A stretch of DNA of 64,000 bases from Bacteroidales bacterium (GCA_017447265.1 JAFSOA010000001.1:1-64000), one strand, 5' to 3'. Positions 54,765-63,625 are shown, counted from the first letter of the stretch. A program made the numbers and translations. Notes: generated by a model from the sequence alone, not told the origin.

Positions 54765-56045
54765 ATGAAACAAGACGTCCAAATATCTGATCTGATCCGC
54801 AAGGAAGAAGCACGTCAGAGTGAAGGCCTCGAGTTGATTGCCTCCGAAAACTTTGTCAGCAAACAGGTCCTCGAAGCCCTGGGCAGCGTGTGTACCAACA
54901 AATACGCGGAAGGTTATCCCCGCGCCCGCTACTATGGCGGCTGCGAAGTGGTTGATGAAATCGAGCAACTGGCCATCGACCGCCTTTGCCAGCTTTTCGG
55001 TGCAGAATATGCCAATGTCCAGCCGCACTCCGGCGCGCAGGCCAACATGGCTGTTTTCTTCACCTGCCTCCAGCCCGGCGATACCTTCATGGGCCTCGAC
55101 CTGGCGCACGGCGGCCATCTCACCCACGGTTCTCCCGTGAACATGTCGGGCAAGCTGTACCACGCCATCGGCTACCAGCTCAACAAGGAAACGGGCCTTG
55201 TGGACTATGATGACATGGAGCGCAAGGCGCGCGAATTCAAGCCGAAGCTCATCATCGGCGGCGCTTCCGCCTACTCCCGCGAATGGGATTGGGAGCGGAT
55301 GCGTGCCATCGCCGATGAAGTGGGTGCCATCTTCATGGTCGACATGGCGCACCCGGCCGGTCTTATCGCTGCCGGTCTGCTGAAGAACCCGGTGAAATAT
55401 GCCCATATCGTCACATCCACGACCCACAAGACCCTCCGGGGTCCGCGCGGCGGCGTCATCCTCATCGGCAAGGATTTCGACAACCCGTGGGGCATCACCA
55501 CGCCGAAGGGTGAGATCAAGAAAATGAGCGCCATGATCAACTCCGCCGTCTTCCCGGGCATTCAGGGCGGTCCGCTCGAGCACTGCATCGCCGCCAAGGC
55601 CGTGGCCTTCTACGAGGCCCTTCAGCCGGAGTTCCGCAACTATCAGATTCAGGTACAGAAGAACGCAAAGGCCCTCGCCGAAGCATTCATCAAGAAGGGT
55701 TACTTCATTGTCTCCGGCGGCACCGACAACCATCTGATGCTGATCGACCTTCGTACGAAGTTCCCCGACCTGACCGGCAAGGTGGCCGAGAAAGCCCTTG
55801 TGCGGGCCGGTATCACCGTCAACAAGAATATGGTGCCGTTCGACAGCCGCAGCCCGTTCCAGACCTCCGGTCTCCGTGTCGGCACGCCGGCCGTCACCTC
55901 GCGCGGCCTCGTCGAGAAAGACATGCCGGGCATCGTCGACATGATCGACAGCGTGCTGAGCGATGTTGAGAACGAGCAGGTCATCGAAGACGTCCGCCGG
56001 CAGGTGAAGATGAAGATGAACGGCATGCCGCTCAACTGCTGGTAA
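54765..56045 (+). CDS. glyA: Serine hydroxymethyltransferase
   Basis: PLP enzyme converting serine and tetrahydrofolate to glycine and methylene-THF. 426 residues; the PLP lysine is Lys222 in [15 protein letters not shown], with [15 protein letters not shown] (about 45) and VDMAHPAGL (about 192) as family signatures. ATG 54765 is the family start; an upstream in-frame start at 54720 would lie on the promoter. Links to threonine-derived glycine from Tdh and Kbl. Confidence 0.97.
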   Translation: MKQDVQISDLIRKEEARQSEGLELIASENFVSKQVLEALGSVCTNKYAEGYPRARYYGGCEVVDEIEQLAIDRLCQLFGAEYANVQPHSGAQANMAVFFTCLQPGDTFMGLDLAHGGHLTHGSPVNMSGKLYHAIGYQLNKETGLVDYDDMERKAREFKPKLIIGGASAYSREWDWERMRAIADEVGAIFMVDMAHPAGLIAAGLLKNPVKYAHIVTSTTHKTLRGPRGGVILIGKDFDNPWGITTPKGEIKKMSAMINSAVFPGIQGGPLEHCIAAKAVAFYEALQPEFRNYQIQVQKNAKALAEAFIKKGYFIVSGGTDNHLMLIDLRTKFPDLTGKVAEKALVRAGITVNKNMVPFDSRSPFQTSGLRVGTPAVTSRGLVEKDMPGIVDMIDSVLSDVENEQVIEDVRRQVKMKMNGMPLNCW

Positions 56046-56063
56046 GCGTGTTCTTCATGAAAG

Positions 56064-56099
56064 AAAAAACTCACTGTCAACCATGGCAGTGAGTTTTTT
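56064..56099. terminator. Terminator after glyA
   Basis: AAAAAACTCACTG (56064-56076) and its exact complement (56087-56099), 10-base loop, T-run. The stem is identical to that at 54003-54036. Serves glyA and the convergent lipoprotein gene. Confidence 0.9.
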
Positions 56100-56127
56100 T
56101 GTTGCTGAGATGCCGGCGAGGCGGCTG

Positions 56128-57162
56128 TCAGAAATCCAGATCCGGGTCGTTGTAGTCGCGGCCGCCGAGGACGGTGCCGTCTCCGGCGTAGTTGATGGTG
56201 CGGGAGGGCTTGCCTTGCGCATCGTAGGTCGTGCAGCTGTGCCTGCCGAGTTCTTCGGGCTGGAGCTGCTGGATGCGCGAAAGCTCTTTTCCGAACAAGC
56301 GCTCCGCCTCATAGCGAAGCTCCCGTTCCGAGAGGGAGGGAACCCCGTGGTGCCAGTCGTCGTCTTTGAGATCCCGGTCGAGGTAGTCCATGGCTTCGAT
56401 TTTCTGGCCATTTTCGTACTCGGCGATCAGGACCCAGCGCGGAAGAGACTTGTCCTCTTTTTCCAGCTTTTCTCCCGTGTACGAAGCCATGTGGCACCAG
56501 CGGATGGCGCGGGCCAGCTGGATGGCCAGATCCGGGTCGCCGCAGTAGTAGTTCCAGCCTTCGTTGGACCCCATCATGCGGAAATAGACGGGGCAACGGT
56601 CCTCGTCCTTCTTGAACCAGAGGACCTCGTCGCCCTCTTCGGTATGCAGCTCGTAGCGGAAAGACACCAGGGCGACCCCTTCCGCCGGCTCCTGGTTGAG
56701 CCAGCGGGAGAAGAAGCCTTCAATCTTTCCGAGTCCTTCACCCCCCTTGCCGGGAGGCGTGGCCTCATATCCGTGGCAAGACTGGTATTCGCCATCGGCA
56801 AAGTCCATGCTGAGATGCCAGCTGTCGCCGTCCAGCACATCGTACCTCGGGGTGTAGGACCCGTCGTACTTGTACATTTTGTAGGCGTATACAATTGCTT
56901 CCAGCGAGTCCATCACACTGCTTGCTTCCTCGAACACGCGGTCACGGTCGTTGCCGACCATCACGGTGATGCGCGTCCGGCCATCCTTCATGCGCTCGGC
57001 CTTGAAGTCGATATTGCTGTAGGCATGGTATCCGTGGGTACCGCCGTATTCCAGCTTCATCAACTGGCCGTGGCGGCCGTTGGTTTGCGGTGAGGGCGAG
57101 GGCGTCGGATGCCCGCATCCCAGAAAGGAGAGCAATGACATGATCAGCAGGAGTCTGGACAC
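56128..57162 (-). CDS. Lipoprotein of unknown function
   Basis: 344 residues. From GTG 57162 the N-terminus is a short lipoprotein signal peptide with box FLGC (Cys17); a later ATG at 57141 would leave too short a signal. The mature part begins with a Pro/Ser/Thr linker and contains many Tyr/Trp/Asp/Glu residues (WNYYCGDPDLAIQLARAIRWCH, given in part, about 205) and a C-terminal repeat-like TYDAQGKPSRTINYAGDGT reminiscent of MORN-type strands. No family recognised. Lies 13 bases downstream of pnp. Confidence 0.7.
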   Translation of the reverse strand: MSRLLLIMSLLSFLGCGHPTPSPSPQTNGRHGQLMKLEYGGTHGYHAYSNIDFKAERMKDGRTRITVMVGNDRDRVFEEASSVMDSLEAIVYAYKMYKYDGSYTPRYDVLDGDSWHLSMDFADGEYQSCHGYEATPPGKGGEGLGKIEGFFSRWLNQEPAEGVALVSFRYELHTEEGDEVLWFKKDEDRCPVYFRMMGSNEGWNYYCGDPDLAIQLARAIRWCHMASYTGEKLEKEDKSLPRWVLIAEYENGQKIEAMDYLDRDLKDDDWHHGVPSLSERELRYEAERLFGKELSRIQQLQPEELGRHSCTTYDAQGKPSRTINYAGDGTVLGGRDYNDPDLDF

Positions 57163-57175
57163 GGTTCCGTACGGA

Positions 57176-59455
57176 TTATTTGTTGTCGTGACGCGGTTTG
57201 CCTTCGCGGCGCGGGCCGCGGTCGCGGCCACCTTCACGGCGTCCGCCTTCCTTGCCGTCCTTGCCACTTTCGCGGCGCGGACCGCGCGGGCGGCGCTCCG
57301 GCTCCACGTAGCCTTCCGGCTTCTCGGTCAGCGCGCGCATGGAGAGGCGCATCTTGCCGGCCTTCGGGTCGTATTCGAGCAGTTTGACGTCGACCTCGTC
57401 GCCGACGGCGAGAACGTCTTCCACTTTGTCGGTCTTCGTCCAGGCGATCTCGGAGACGTGCAGCAGGCCTTCCTTGCCCGGCATGATCTCGATGAACGCA
57501 CCGAACTCGAGGATGGAGACCACTTTGCCGTGGTACACCTGGCCAACCTCGGGAACCGCGCAGATGCCCTTGATCCAGTCGATGGCCTTCTGCATGTTCT
57601 CGGCGTTGTCGGAAGCGATGTCCACCACGCCTTCGGTCAGGTTGGTGCCCGGAATCGGCTCTTCGTCGATGTTGATGACGGTGCCGGTCTCTTTCTGGAT
57701 CTTCTGGATGGTCTCACCGCCCTTGCCGATGACGGCGCCGATGAACTCGGCGGCGATGCGGAGCTGGACGATGCGCGGCACGAACGGCTTGTAGTCGGCA
57801 CGCGGCTCAGGCAGCACCTTGAGCATTTCGCCCATGATGTGCATGCGGCCCTGGCGCGCCTGCTCGAGGGCTTTCTCCAGCACGTCGTAGCTCAGGCCGT
57901 CGACCTTGATATCCATCTGGGTGGCGGTGATGCCGTCTTTCGTACCCGTGACTTTGAAGTCCATGTCGCCGAGGTGGTCCTCATCGCCGAGGATGTCGGT
58001 CAGGATGGCGTAGCGGTCGTTCGGGTGCTCGGCGTCGGTGATCAGGCCCATGGCCACACCGGCGACCGGCTTACGGATCTTCACACCGGCGTCCATCAGG
58101 GCGAGGCAGCCGCCGCAGACAGAAGCCATGGAAGACGAACCGTTCGACTCGAGGATGTCGGAGACCACGCGGACGGCGTAGGGGTTCTCCGGAGCAAACG
58201 GCATGACGGCCTTGAGGGCGCGCATGGCCAGGTTGCCGTGGCCGATCTCGCGGCGGCCGGTGGCGCGCTGCGGTTTGGCCTCACCCGTTGCAAACGGCGG
58301 GAAATTGTAGTGGAGCACGAACTGCTGGTCGTCCTGGATCAGCACTTCGTCCTGTTCCTTCATGTCGAGTTTGGTGCCGAGGGTCACGCTCGCCAGCGAC
58401 TGGGTCTCGCCGCGGGTGAAGATGGCGGAGCCGTGGGCGCAGGGGAGATAGTCCACTTCGCACCAGATGGGGCGGACTTCGTCGGTCTTGCGGCCGTCGA
58501 GGCGGCGACCTTCGTCGAGGATGAGGTTGCGCATGGCTTCCTTCTCCACGTCGTGGTAGTAGCGCTCCACGAGCGGGGTCTTCTCTTCGAGTTCCTCTTC
58601 CGGAATCGTGGCGAGGAAATCAGCCTTGATGGCGTCGAAAGCGTCGGCGCGCTCGTGTTTCGGCAGGGCGGCCTTCGCGGTTTCGTAGCAGCGCTGGTAG
58701 CAGGCGTCGTGGACGGCTTTCTGCAGCTCTTCATCTTCCACGTCGTGCGGGTAGTCGCGCTTGTTGACGTCGGTGCCGAGTTCGTGCATGAGTTCTTTCT
58801 GCACGCGGCAGTGACGCTTGATCTCTTCGTGGGCGAACTTGATGGCCTCGAGCATGTCGTGCTCGGAAACCTCTTTCATCTCACCCTCGACCATCATGAT
58901 GTTCTCCTCGGTGGCGGCGACCATCAGTTCGAGGTCGGCGCGCTCCGTATCCTTGAAGCCGGGGTTGATGACGAACTGTCCGTCGATGCGGGCGACGCGG
59001 ACTTCAGAGATCGGGCCCTGGAACGGGAGGTCGGACGATGCCAGTGCGGCAGAGGCGGCCAGGCCTGCGAGTGCGTCGGGCTGGATATCTTTCTCCGCTG
59101 AAATCAGCGAGACATTGACGAATACTTCCAGGTGGAAATCCGCGGGCCAGAGCGGGCGGATGGGACGGTCCACGAGACGGGAGATCAGGATCTCATAGTC
59201 GTCGGGACGGCTTTCTCTCTTCAGGAAACCGCCGGGGAAACGGCCAGCGGCGTAGTACTTCTCCCGGTAGTCCACCTGCAACGGGAGAAAATCGGTTCCT
59301 TCTTTGACTTCTTTGGCAGCGGTTACGGTCGCCAGGAGCATCGTTCCTCCCATCTTCACGACCGCCGAGCCGTCAGCCTGCTTGGCAAGCTTGCCGGTCT
59401 CGATTTCGATTGTCCGACCGTCGGACAATGCAATGGTTTTCTTGATAATGTTCAT
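57176..59455 (-). CDS. pnp: Polyribonucleotide nucleotidyltransferase (PNPase)
   Basis: 3'-5' phosphorolytic exoribonuclease. 759 residues: two RNase PH domains (the second with [15 protein letters not shown] and the conserved [11 protein letters not shown] and [16 protein letters not shown]), KH domain ([16 protein letters not shown], about 575) and S1 domain ([18 protein letters not shown], about 645). The end is an Arg/Gly-rich basic tail of about 40 residues that may add RNA binding. ATG 59455 is the family start. Downstream of rpsO but behind a terminator. Confidence 0.97.
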   Translation of the reverse strand: MNIIKKTIALSDGRTIEIETGKLAKQADGSAVVKMGGTMLLATVTAAKEVKEGTDFLPLQVDYREKYYAAGRFPGGFLKRESRPDDYEILISRLVDRPIRPLWPADFHLEVFVNVSLISAEKDIQPDALAGLAASAALASSDLPFQGPISEVRVARIDGQFVINPGFKDTERADLELMVAATEENIMMVEGEMKEVSEHDMLEAIKFAHEEIKRHCRVQKELMHELGTDVNKRDYPHDVEDEELQKAVHDACYQRCYETAKAALPKHERADAFDAIKADFLATIPEEELEEKTPLVERYYHDVEKEAMRNLILDEGRRLDGRKTDEVRPIWCEVDYLPCAHGSAIFTRGETQSLASVTLGTKLDMKEQDEVLIQDDQQFVLHYNFPPFATGEAKPQRATGRREIGHGNLAMRALKAVMPFAPENPYAVRVVSDILESNGSSSMASVCGGCLALMDAGVKIRKPVAGVAMGLITDAEHPNDRYAILTDILGDEDHLGDMDFKVTGTKDGITATQMDIKVDGLSYDVLEKALEQARQGRMHIMGEMLKVLPEPRADYKPFVPRIVQLRIAAEFIGAVIGKGGETIQKIQKETGTVINIDEEPIPGTNLTEGVVDIASDNAENMQKAIDWIKGICAVPEVGQVYHGKVVSILEFGAFIEIMPGKEGLLHVSEIAWTKTDKVEDVLAVGDEVDVKLLEYDPKAGKMRLSMRALTEKPEGYVEPERRPRGPRRESGKDGKEGGRREGGRDRGPRREGKPRHDNK

Positions 59456-59484
59456 ATAACGTCTTAGTGTGTCTTCATACAAAA

Positions 59485-59508
59485 AAGGCCGCTGCAAGCG
59501 GCGGCCTT
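59485..59508 (-). terminator. Terminator between rpsO and pnp
   Basis: AAGGCCGC (59485-59492) pairs with GCGGCCTT (59501-59508); on the minus strand it is followed by a T-run. It limits read-through from rpsO into pnp. Confidence 0.8.
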
Positions 59509-59525
59509 GATTCGTTCCCTGGAGA

Positions 59526-59801
59526 TTACTTACGGAGGCCGAGGGCCTTCACGATCTCGCGGTATCTCTCAATATCCTTCTCTTTCAAATAGTCGAGGAG
59601 CTGACGGCGCTTACCTACGAGGCGGAGAAGGGCACGCTGTGTGTTGTGGTCCTTCTTGTTGGCCTTGAGGTGCTCGGTCAGATGAGCGATACGGTAGGAA
59701 AACAAAGCAACCTGACTCTCAGGCGAGCCGGTGTCAACATTAGACTTTCCGTATTTGCCGAAAATCTCTTGCTTCTTGTCTGCGTTCAAATACTCTGACA
59801 T
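59526..59801 (-). CDS. rpsO: 30S ribosomal protein S15 (uS15)
   Basis: Primary 16S rRNA-binding protein, 91 residues. [23 protein letters not shown] and [22 protein letters not shown] match S15. Next to pnp as in many bacteria, here separated by a terminator. Confidence 0.97.
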   Translation of the reverse strand: MSEYLNADKKQEIFGKYGKSNVDTGSPESQVALFSYRIAHLTEHLKANKKDHNTQRALLRLVGKRRQLLDYLKEKDIERYREIVKALGLRK

Positions 59802-59826
59802 ATTGCAAAAAATTGTTTAAGGGGCT

Positions 59827-59858
59827 GCAAAGGTAAGGATTATTTTTAACTCTGCAAC
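59827..59858 (-). promoter_or_regulatory. Promoter of rpsO
   Basis: On the minus strand: GTTG (59858-59855), 19-base spacer, TACCTTTGC (59835-59827), an exact -7 match. Confidence 0.6.
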
Positions 59859-59872
59859 TTTTTATTGCACAA

Positions 59873-60145
59873 TTATTTTGCAAGTGCACTCAGTTTCTCG
59901 CAAAGACCGTCGAGGCCGGTGAGCAGTTCGGCGCCGATGCGGTTGTAGTAGGCGCGCTTCTTCACGTCCTTGGCCGGATGGTTCACCTTGTCGATGAGGG
60001 TGTCCGCCAGGTCGCTGGCTTCGTTGATGAGGCCTTCCACCTTGGCCAGGTCTTTTTCAGGGTGCAACATGGCGAACAGGAGGCAGTCCTCCACGAAGTC
60101 GCCGATCAGGAATTCGATATCCTTCTTGATATCACGGAGATTCAT
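59873..60145 (-). CDS. Conserved small helical protein, function unknown
   Basis: 90 residues, all predicted helix: MNLRDIKKDIEFLIGDFVEDCLLF, then LINEASDLADTLIDKVNH and a C-terminal helix. No signal peptide or membrane segment. The pattern resembles a helical-bundle protein found in Bacteroidota near rpsO, but I cannot name a family. It has its own -7 box upstream. Confidence 0.75.
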   Translation of the reverse strand: MNLRDIKKDIEFLIGDFVEDCLLFAMLHPEKDLAKVEGLINEASDLADTLIDKVNHPAKDVKKRAYYNRIGAELLTGLDGLCEKLSALAK

Positions 60146-60171
60146 AGCACTTTTGTTTTAAACAATTTGGC

Positions 60172-60180
60172 GCAAAGATA
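60172..60180 (-). promoter_or_regulatory. -7 box of the small helical protein gene
   Basis: TATCTTTGC on the minus strand (60180-60172), an exact -7 match 27 bases before the ATG. Confidence 0.5.
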
Positions 60181-60235
60181 CGAAAAAAACAACTCCGTCC
60201 ATCCTTTCCGACAGACTTTTCCGCTGGCGCTTTGA

Positions 60236-60267
60236 TTTGCTTAATAATTGAAGAAACCGTATCTTTA
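60236..60267 (+). promoter_or_regulatory. Promoter of the small lipoprotein gene
   Basis: TTTG (60236-60239), 20-base spacer, TATCTTTA (60260-60267). The predicted transcript start is about 60271, next to the ATG at 60272, so the message may be leaderless. Confidence 0.6.
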
Positions 60268-60271
60268 CAAG

Positions 60272-60430
60272 ATGAAATCGTTAAAAGTATTGTTATTTAC
60301 CGCCATCATCCTGCTGGCGGCGGCCTGTGAAACCTATCCTGACGTCAGGAGCCAGAAAGTCGCCGTGCTGCTTGCGATGAATCCGGACATCAAGGTTGTC
60401 TGCCATGACCATCGACAAGAACCTGAATGA
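60272..60430 (+). pseudogene. Small lipoprotein, N-terminal part (probable frameshift)
   Basis: A 52-residue frame: lipoprotein signal peptide with box LAAAC (Cys19), then ETYPDVRSQKVAVLLAMNPDIKVV before the frame ends in an unrelated-looking tail. The continuation appears in the +1 frame from 60405. Either a frameshift has split one gene of about 95 residues or two small genes overlap. An upstream ATG at 60248 lies inside the promoter and is rejected. Confidence 0.5.
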
Positions 60431-60560
60431 CATGGCGTACAACACGGGGCTGATCATCAACAGCCTGATAGCCGGTTCGCCTGTCCAGACCAGCCAGCGC
60501 ATCTCCGGCATTCCGGTTCTCTACTCCAAGATTACCCTGATGACGATAGACAGTTATTAA
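60405..60560 (+). pseudogene. Small lipoprotein, C-terminal part in shifted frame
   Basis: A 51-residue frame overlapping the previous one by 26 bases: DKNLNDMAYNTGLIINSLIAG then SQRISGIPVLYSKITLM. It lacks any signal peptide, though its neighbour has one and its composition fits an exported protein, which argues that it is the end of that gene. Confidence 0.45.
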
Positions 60561-60579
60561 TCTCCAAAAAAAAGTGTAT

Positions 60580-61095
60580 ATGAAAAAGTTTTTAGTCACT
60601 GCCGTCCTTCTCCTGACCGCCGCGTCCCTTTTTGCGGCGAAGCCTTTGAAAGTAAGCAAAGGCAGTCTGGATGTACTGAGCCAGGATGCCACCGCGACCT
60701 GGACCATCGACCTGTCTAATGCCACTTTTGAGAAGAAGCAGGCCTTTGAGCCTTGGTGCGAAGGGGACTATCAGACCCGCGTCCAGAGCATGAACGACAC
60801 CTTCTTCAATTCGTTCAACAAGTATAGCAAAGGCCTCAAGCTGGTCAACGCGGGGGAGGCGCCGTATCAATTGGTGTTCACGGTTTCCAACTTCGAACGC
60901 AAGCAGGGCCCCGGCATGTGGGGCAGCATGTTCGTGCGCGTGTTCGGCACCATTGACATCATCGACTGCGCCAGCGGGGAGACCGTCTGCCAGATCGAGG
61001 TGAACGGCGTCAAGGGCGATACCGACTTCGTGGAGAACGACCGCTTCCCCAAGACCATGGACTGGCTCTGCCGTGACCTTTTCAAGATGAAATAA
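60580..61095 (+). CDS. Secreted protein of unknown function
   Basis: 171 residues with a signal peptide (MKKFLVTAVLLLTAASLFA). The mature part resembles periplasmic beta-sandwich proteins: YQLVFTVSNFERKQGPGMWG, VRVFGTIDIIDCASGETVCQIEV with two cysteines that may pair. Start ATG 60580; GTG 60574 is less likely. No family recognised with confidence. Probably co-transcribed with the small lipoprotein frames upstream. Confidence 0.7.
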   Translation: MKKFLVTAVLLLTAASLFAAKPLKVSKGSLDVLSQDATATWTIDLSNATFEKKQAFEPWCEGDYQTRVQSMNDTFFNSFNKYSKGLKLVNAGEAPYQLVFTVSNFERKQGPGMWGSMFVRVFGTIDIIDCASGETVCQIEVNGVKGDTDFVENDRFPKTMDWLCRDLFKMK

Positions 61096-61097
61096 AA

Positions 61098-61133
61098 TTC
61101 CGTCCACGTTTTAGCCGCAAAACGTGGACGGAA
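61098..61133. terminator. Hairpin terminator 1 of a tandem pair
   Basis: Perfect 15-bp stem TTCCGTCCACGTTTT (61098-61112) with its complement (61119-61133), loop AGCCGC. Confidence 0.8.
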
Positions 61134-61148
61134 GGATGATTTAAGCGG

Positions 61149-61184
61149 TTCCGTCCACGAAAATGGCCTTTTTCGTGGACGGAA
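61149..61184. terminator. Hairpin terminator 2 of a tandem pair
   Basis: Perfect 15-bp stem TTCCGTCCACGAAAA (61149-61163) with its complement (61170-61184), then ATTTTT. The outer 11 bp equal those of the first hairpin; the inner 4 bp are swapped from T-A to A-T. Confidence 0.85.
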
Positions 61185-61198
61185 TTTTTATTACGCCG

Positions 61199-62371
61199 CT
61201 AGAGGGAGATGATGCCGGGCTTCTTGGTGAGGCCGAGGCCGGGCTTGTCTTCGAGGGTAATGCGGCCGTCGACGAGTTTCATGCCGTCGAAGCAGTCGTT
61301 GCCGAGGAGGTAGTTGCCGTCGAGGTCGGCCCAGATGACCTTCGGGGAGATTTGGGCGGCGGCCGAGATGGCGACGGAGGTCTCCGTCATGCAGCCCACC
61401 ATGAGCTTCATGTGGTTCTGCTCGGCCATGGTGATCATCTGGCGGGCTTCCCAGAGGCCGGTGCACTTCATCAGCTTGATGTTGATGCCGTGGAAGGCGC
61501 CCTTCAGCTTGGGAATGTCGTAGATGCGCTGGCAGCTTTCATCGGCCATCACGGGCAGCGGGCTGCGCTCGGTAATCCAGGCGGTCTCGTCGAGCATGAG
61601 TTTGCTCATGGGCTGCTCGATCATCTCCACGCCGCGCTCGGCGAGCCAGTGGATCATGTCGAGGGCGTAGTATTTGTCTTTCCAACCCTGGTTGGCGTCG
61701 ATCACGATGGGGCGTTTGTCGCGGGCGCGGATCAGGTTGATCATGCGCTTGTCTTCCGCCTCGCTCATGCCGAGCTTCACCTTGATGATCTTGTTCCAGG
61801 AAGCTTCCTCAATCTTGGTGTTGACCATCTCGTCGGAGGCGTCGTAGCCGATGGTGTAGCAGGTGTACGGCGCGTCTTTCGGGTTGAAGCCCCAGATCTT
61901 CCACCAGGGCTGGCCGAAGATGTTTCCCACCAGGTCGTGCAGGGCGATGTCGATCGACGCCTTCGCGGCCGTGTTGTTGGTCGTGAGCTTGTCGACGGCG
62001 GCCATGATGTCTTCAATCTGGAACGGGTTGTCGAATTTCGGCAGCACATTGTCGACGACTTTCTTGTAAAACTCGTGGCAGGAGGCCTGCGTTTCGCCCA
62101 GATACGGCGGCATGGCGGCTTCGCCGTAGCCCGTGTAGCCGTCCCAGCTGAGGCGCGTGATGACGATGGGCGTGGTGGTGCGGGAGCTGCCCGAGATGGT
62201 GAAGGTGAACTTCATGATGCCCTGGAAGTCTTCCCAGGCCAGTTCCAGTTTCTTGCTGCCCGATTTCTTCTTGGCGGCATCCGCCTTGGCGAAGAGGTTC
62301 GCGGGGTTGAAAAGCGCGGCGCCGGCCGTCAGCAGGCCCGCCGTCTTGAGGAATGTTCTGCGATCGCTCAT
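61199..62371 (-). CDS. Dipeptide epimerase, enolase superfamily, Tat-exported
   Basis: 390 residues. The N-terminus SDRRTFLKTAGLLTAGAALF is a Tat signal. The barrel domain has the epimerase site: KVK in IIKVKLG (about 199), metal ligands in VIDANQG (about 223), MIEQPM (about 249) and MADES (about 274), and the second lysine in NIKLMK (about 298). This is the L-Ala-D/L-Glu epimerase group, used in murein peptide recycling. Export is unusual for such an enzyme but known in Bacteroides relatives. The NlpC/P60 gene lies 61 bases upstream. Confidence 0.87.
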   Translation of the reverse strand: MSDRRTFLKTAGLLTAGAALFNPANLFAKADAAKKKSGSKKLELAWEDFQGIMKFTFTISGSSRTTTPIVITRLSWDGYTGYGEAAMPPYLGETQASCHEFYKKVVDNVLPKFDNPFQIEDIMAAVDKLTTNNTAAKASIDIALHDLVGNIFGQPWWKIWGFNPKDAPYTCYTIGYDASDEMVNTKIEEASWNKIIKVKLGMSEAEDKRMINLIRARDKRPIVIDANQGWKDKYYALDMIHWLAERGVEMIEQPMSKLMLDETAWITERSPLPVMADESCQRIYDIPKLKGAFHGINIKLMKCTGLWEARQMITMAEQNHMKLMVGCMTETSVAISAAAQISPKVIWADLDGNYLLGNDCFDGMKLVDGRITLEDKPGLGLTKKPGIISL

Positions 62372-62406
62372 ATTGGATAATAATTTATTGTGTCAGTTTT
62401 GTTTGC

Positions 62407-62432
62407 GATTCCGGGTCAAGCCCGGAATGACG
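62407..62432 (-). repeat. REP-like palindromic repeat, copy 2
   Basis: On the minus strand: CGTC, ATTCCGGG, loop CTTGA, CCCGGAAT, C. It begins directly after the stop codon of the NlpC/P60 gene, in the same orientation relative to that gene as copy 1 has to the TPR gene. Confidence 0.8.
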
Positions 62433-63467
62433 CTAGAAGTACACGCCGCTCTTGGCGATGGATACGACGCCCTTTCCGCAGTCCTGCTGGCCGATGATGC
62501 GGCAGGCGCGGATGACTTTGCGGCTGTAGTAGTCGGGTTCGCCCTCGATGAGGCTGTTGATGCGCACGACCTGCGAGGAATGGATGATCTTGCCGTCGCC
62601 CATGTAGATGGCCACATGCGTGATGCGCTCGGGCTTGTCTTCCGTGGCTTCGCGGCCGAAGAACACCAGGTCGGCCGGCTGGAGCTTGTCCAGGCCTTCC
62701 GACACGTCGACCGGCTCGCCGGTCTTGTACTGCTGCGAGGCGTTGCGCAGCAGCATGTAGCCGTTGAGGAAATAGACCGTCTTGGCAAAGCCGCTGCAGT
62801 CCACGCCCTTGATGGAAGTACCGGCCCAGAGGTAGGGCACACCGACAAAGGTCTTGGCGGTTTCGAGGATCAGCTGGCGGGCTTTCTCCACGTCGCGCTG
62901 CGGGGCGCCGGCCGGAACGACGGCCGCGCGGCTGTCGACCCAGGTGCGGAGGTCCGTCACGTCGGCGGTCGGTACGAAGGCGCGCCGGCCGGTGGGGAGA
63001 TCCACCTCCGTATATTTGCCCGTGGTGCCCACATACTCCACGATGTCGCCCCAGACGCCGTCGCTCACATGGTTGGCGTCAGGCGTGGGCGCGTCGAGGA
63101 AGAAAGTATAATAATTGGTGACGATCCGGCGCGGGGTTTCTTTCCAGGTGTCGAGGCGCGCCTGGTCGATGGGCACGATGGCCATCTCGTTGACCCAGGC
63201 CTTGTAGCCGTCCGGGGTCTCGATGTTCACCCAGTAGTCGTTGTCGTGGTAGTGCACCTTGACGGGCGTGCCCATCAGGGCCTGGGTGCCGAGCTCGGCG
63301 GAATACGCGGGATCCTCCCGCATGTTGATGACGGAAAGGGCGGCGAAGGCCAGGCCGTTTTCGTCTTCCCGCTCAGGTTGCGGGGCGGGATCCTGTACTT
63401 TCTTTTCGGGGGATGCGCAGCCCAGGACGAGTGCGGCGCACAACAGGAGGAAGAGAGATTTTTTCAT
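62433..63467 (-). CDS. NlpC/P60 lipoprotein with SH3 domains (murein peptide hydrolase)
   Basis: 344 residues. Lipoprotein signal with box LVLGC (Cys17); two SH3b-like domains (about 43-190) and a C-terminal NlpC/P60 domain with the catalytic Cys in GVDCSGFAKTVYF (about 226) and His in RITHVAIYMGDG (about 288). The layout matches YkfC-type gamma-D-Glu-diamino acid endopeptidases of Bacteroides, which yield L-Ala-D-Glu, the substrate of the neighbouring epimerase. ATG 63467 gives the proper signal peptide. Confidence 0.88.
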   Translation of the reverse strand: MKKSLFLLLCAALVLGCASPEKKVQDPAPQPEREDENGLAFAALSVINMREDPAYSAELGTQALMGTPVKVHYHDNDYWVNIETPDGYKAWVNEMAIVPIDQARLDTWKETPRRIVTNYYTFFLDAPTPDANHVSDGVWGDIVEYVGTTGKYTEVDLPTGRRAFVPTADVTDLRTWVDSRAAVVPAGAPQRDVEKARQLILETAKTFVGVPYLWAGTSIKGVDCSGFAKTVYFLNGYMLLRNASQQYKTGEPVDVSEGLDKLQPADLVFFGREATEDKPERITHVAIYMGDGKIIHSSQVVRINSLIEGEPDYYSRKVIRACRIIGQQDCGKGVVSIAKSGVYF

Positions 63468-63526
63468 GGTTTCAACGTTCAAAAAGCCGTTCCTACAACC
63501 AACAAATGTAATAAAAAAAACGAATC

Positions 63527-63587
63527 ATTCGCCACAAAACCCCTTCATTCGCCCCTAAAACCCGGCTTTTCGCCACAATCCGGCGAA
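63527..63587 (+). promoter_or_regulatory. Three direct repeats upstream of second acpP (candidate operator)
   Basis: ATTCGCCACAAAAC (63527), ATTCGCCCCTAAAAC (63547) and TTCGCCACAAT (63569) recur with periods of 20 and 21 bases, about two helical turns. The last also forms an inverted repeat TTCGCC/GGCGAA (63569-63574, 63582-63587). They end about 30 bases before the -7 box. Confidence 0.55.
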
Positions 63588-63616
63588 GGGCGCATACAAA
63601 CAGGGGCGGAGATGCT

Positions 63617-63625
63617 TACCTTTGC
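63617..63625 (+). promoter_or_regulatory. -7 box of second acpP
   Basis: TACCTTTGC, exact -7 match; no TTTG-like -33 box at the expected place, where the direct repeats end instead. Confidence 0.55.

Noticed and set aside
57080-59101. 673-codon open frame antisense to pnp
   Set aside because: Shadow frame; pnp on the other strand has all expected domains.
63527-63587. Possible CRISPR repeats
   Set aside because: Only three imperfect short repeats, spacing of about 6 bases, no cas genes; an operator is a better reading.
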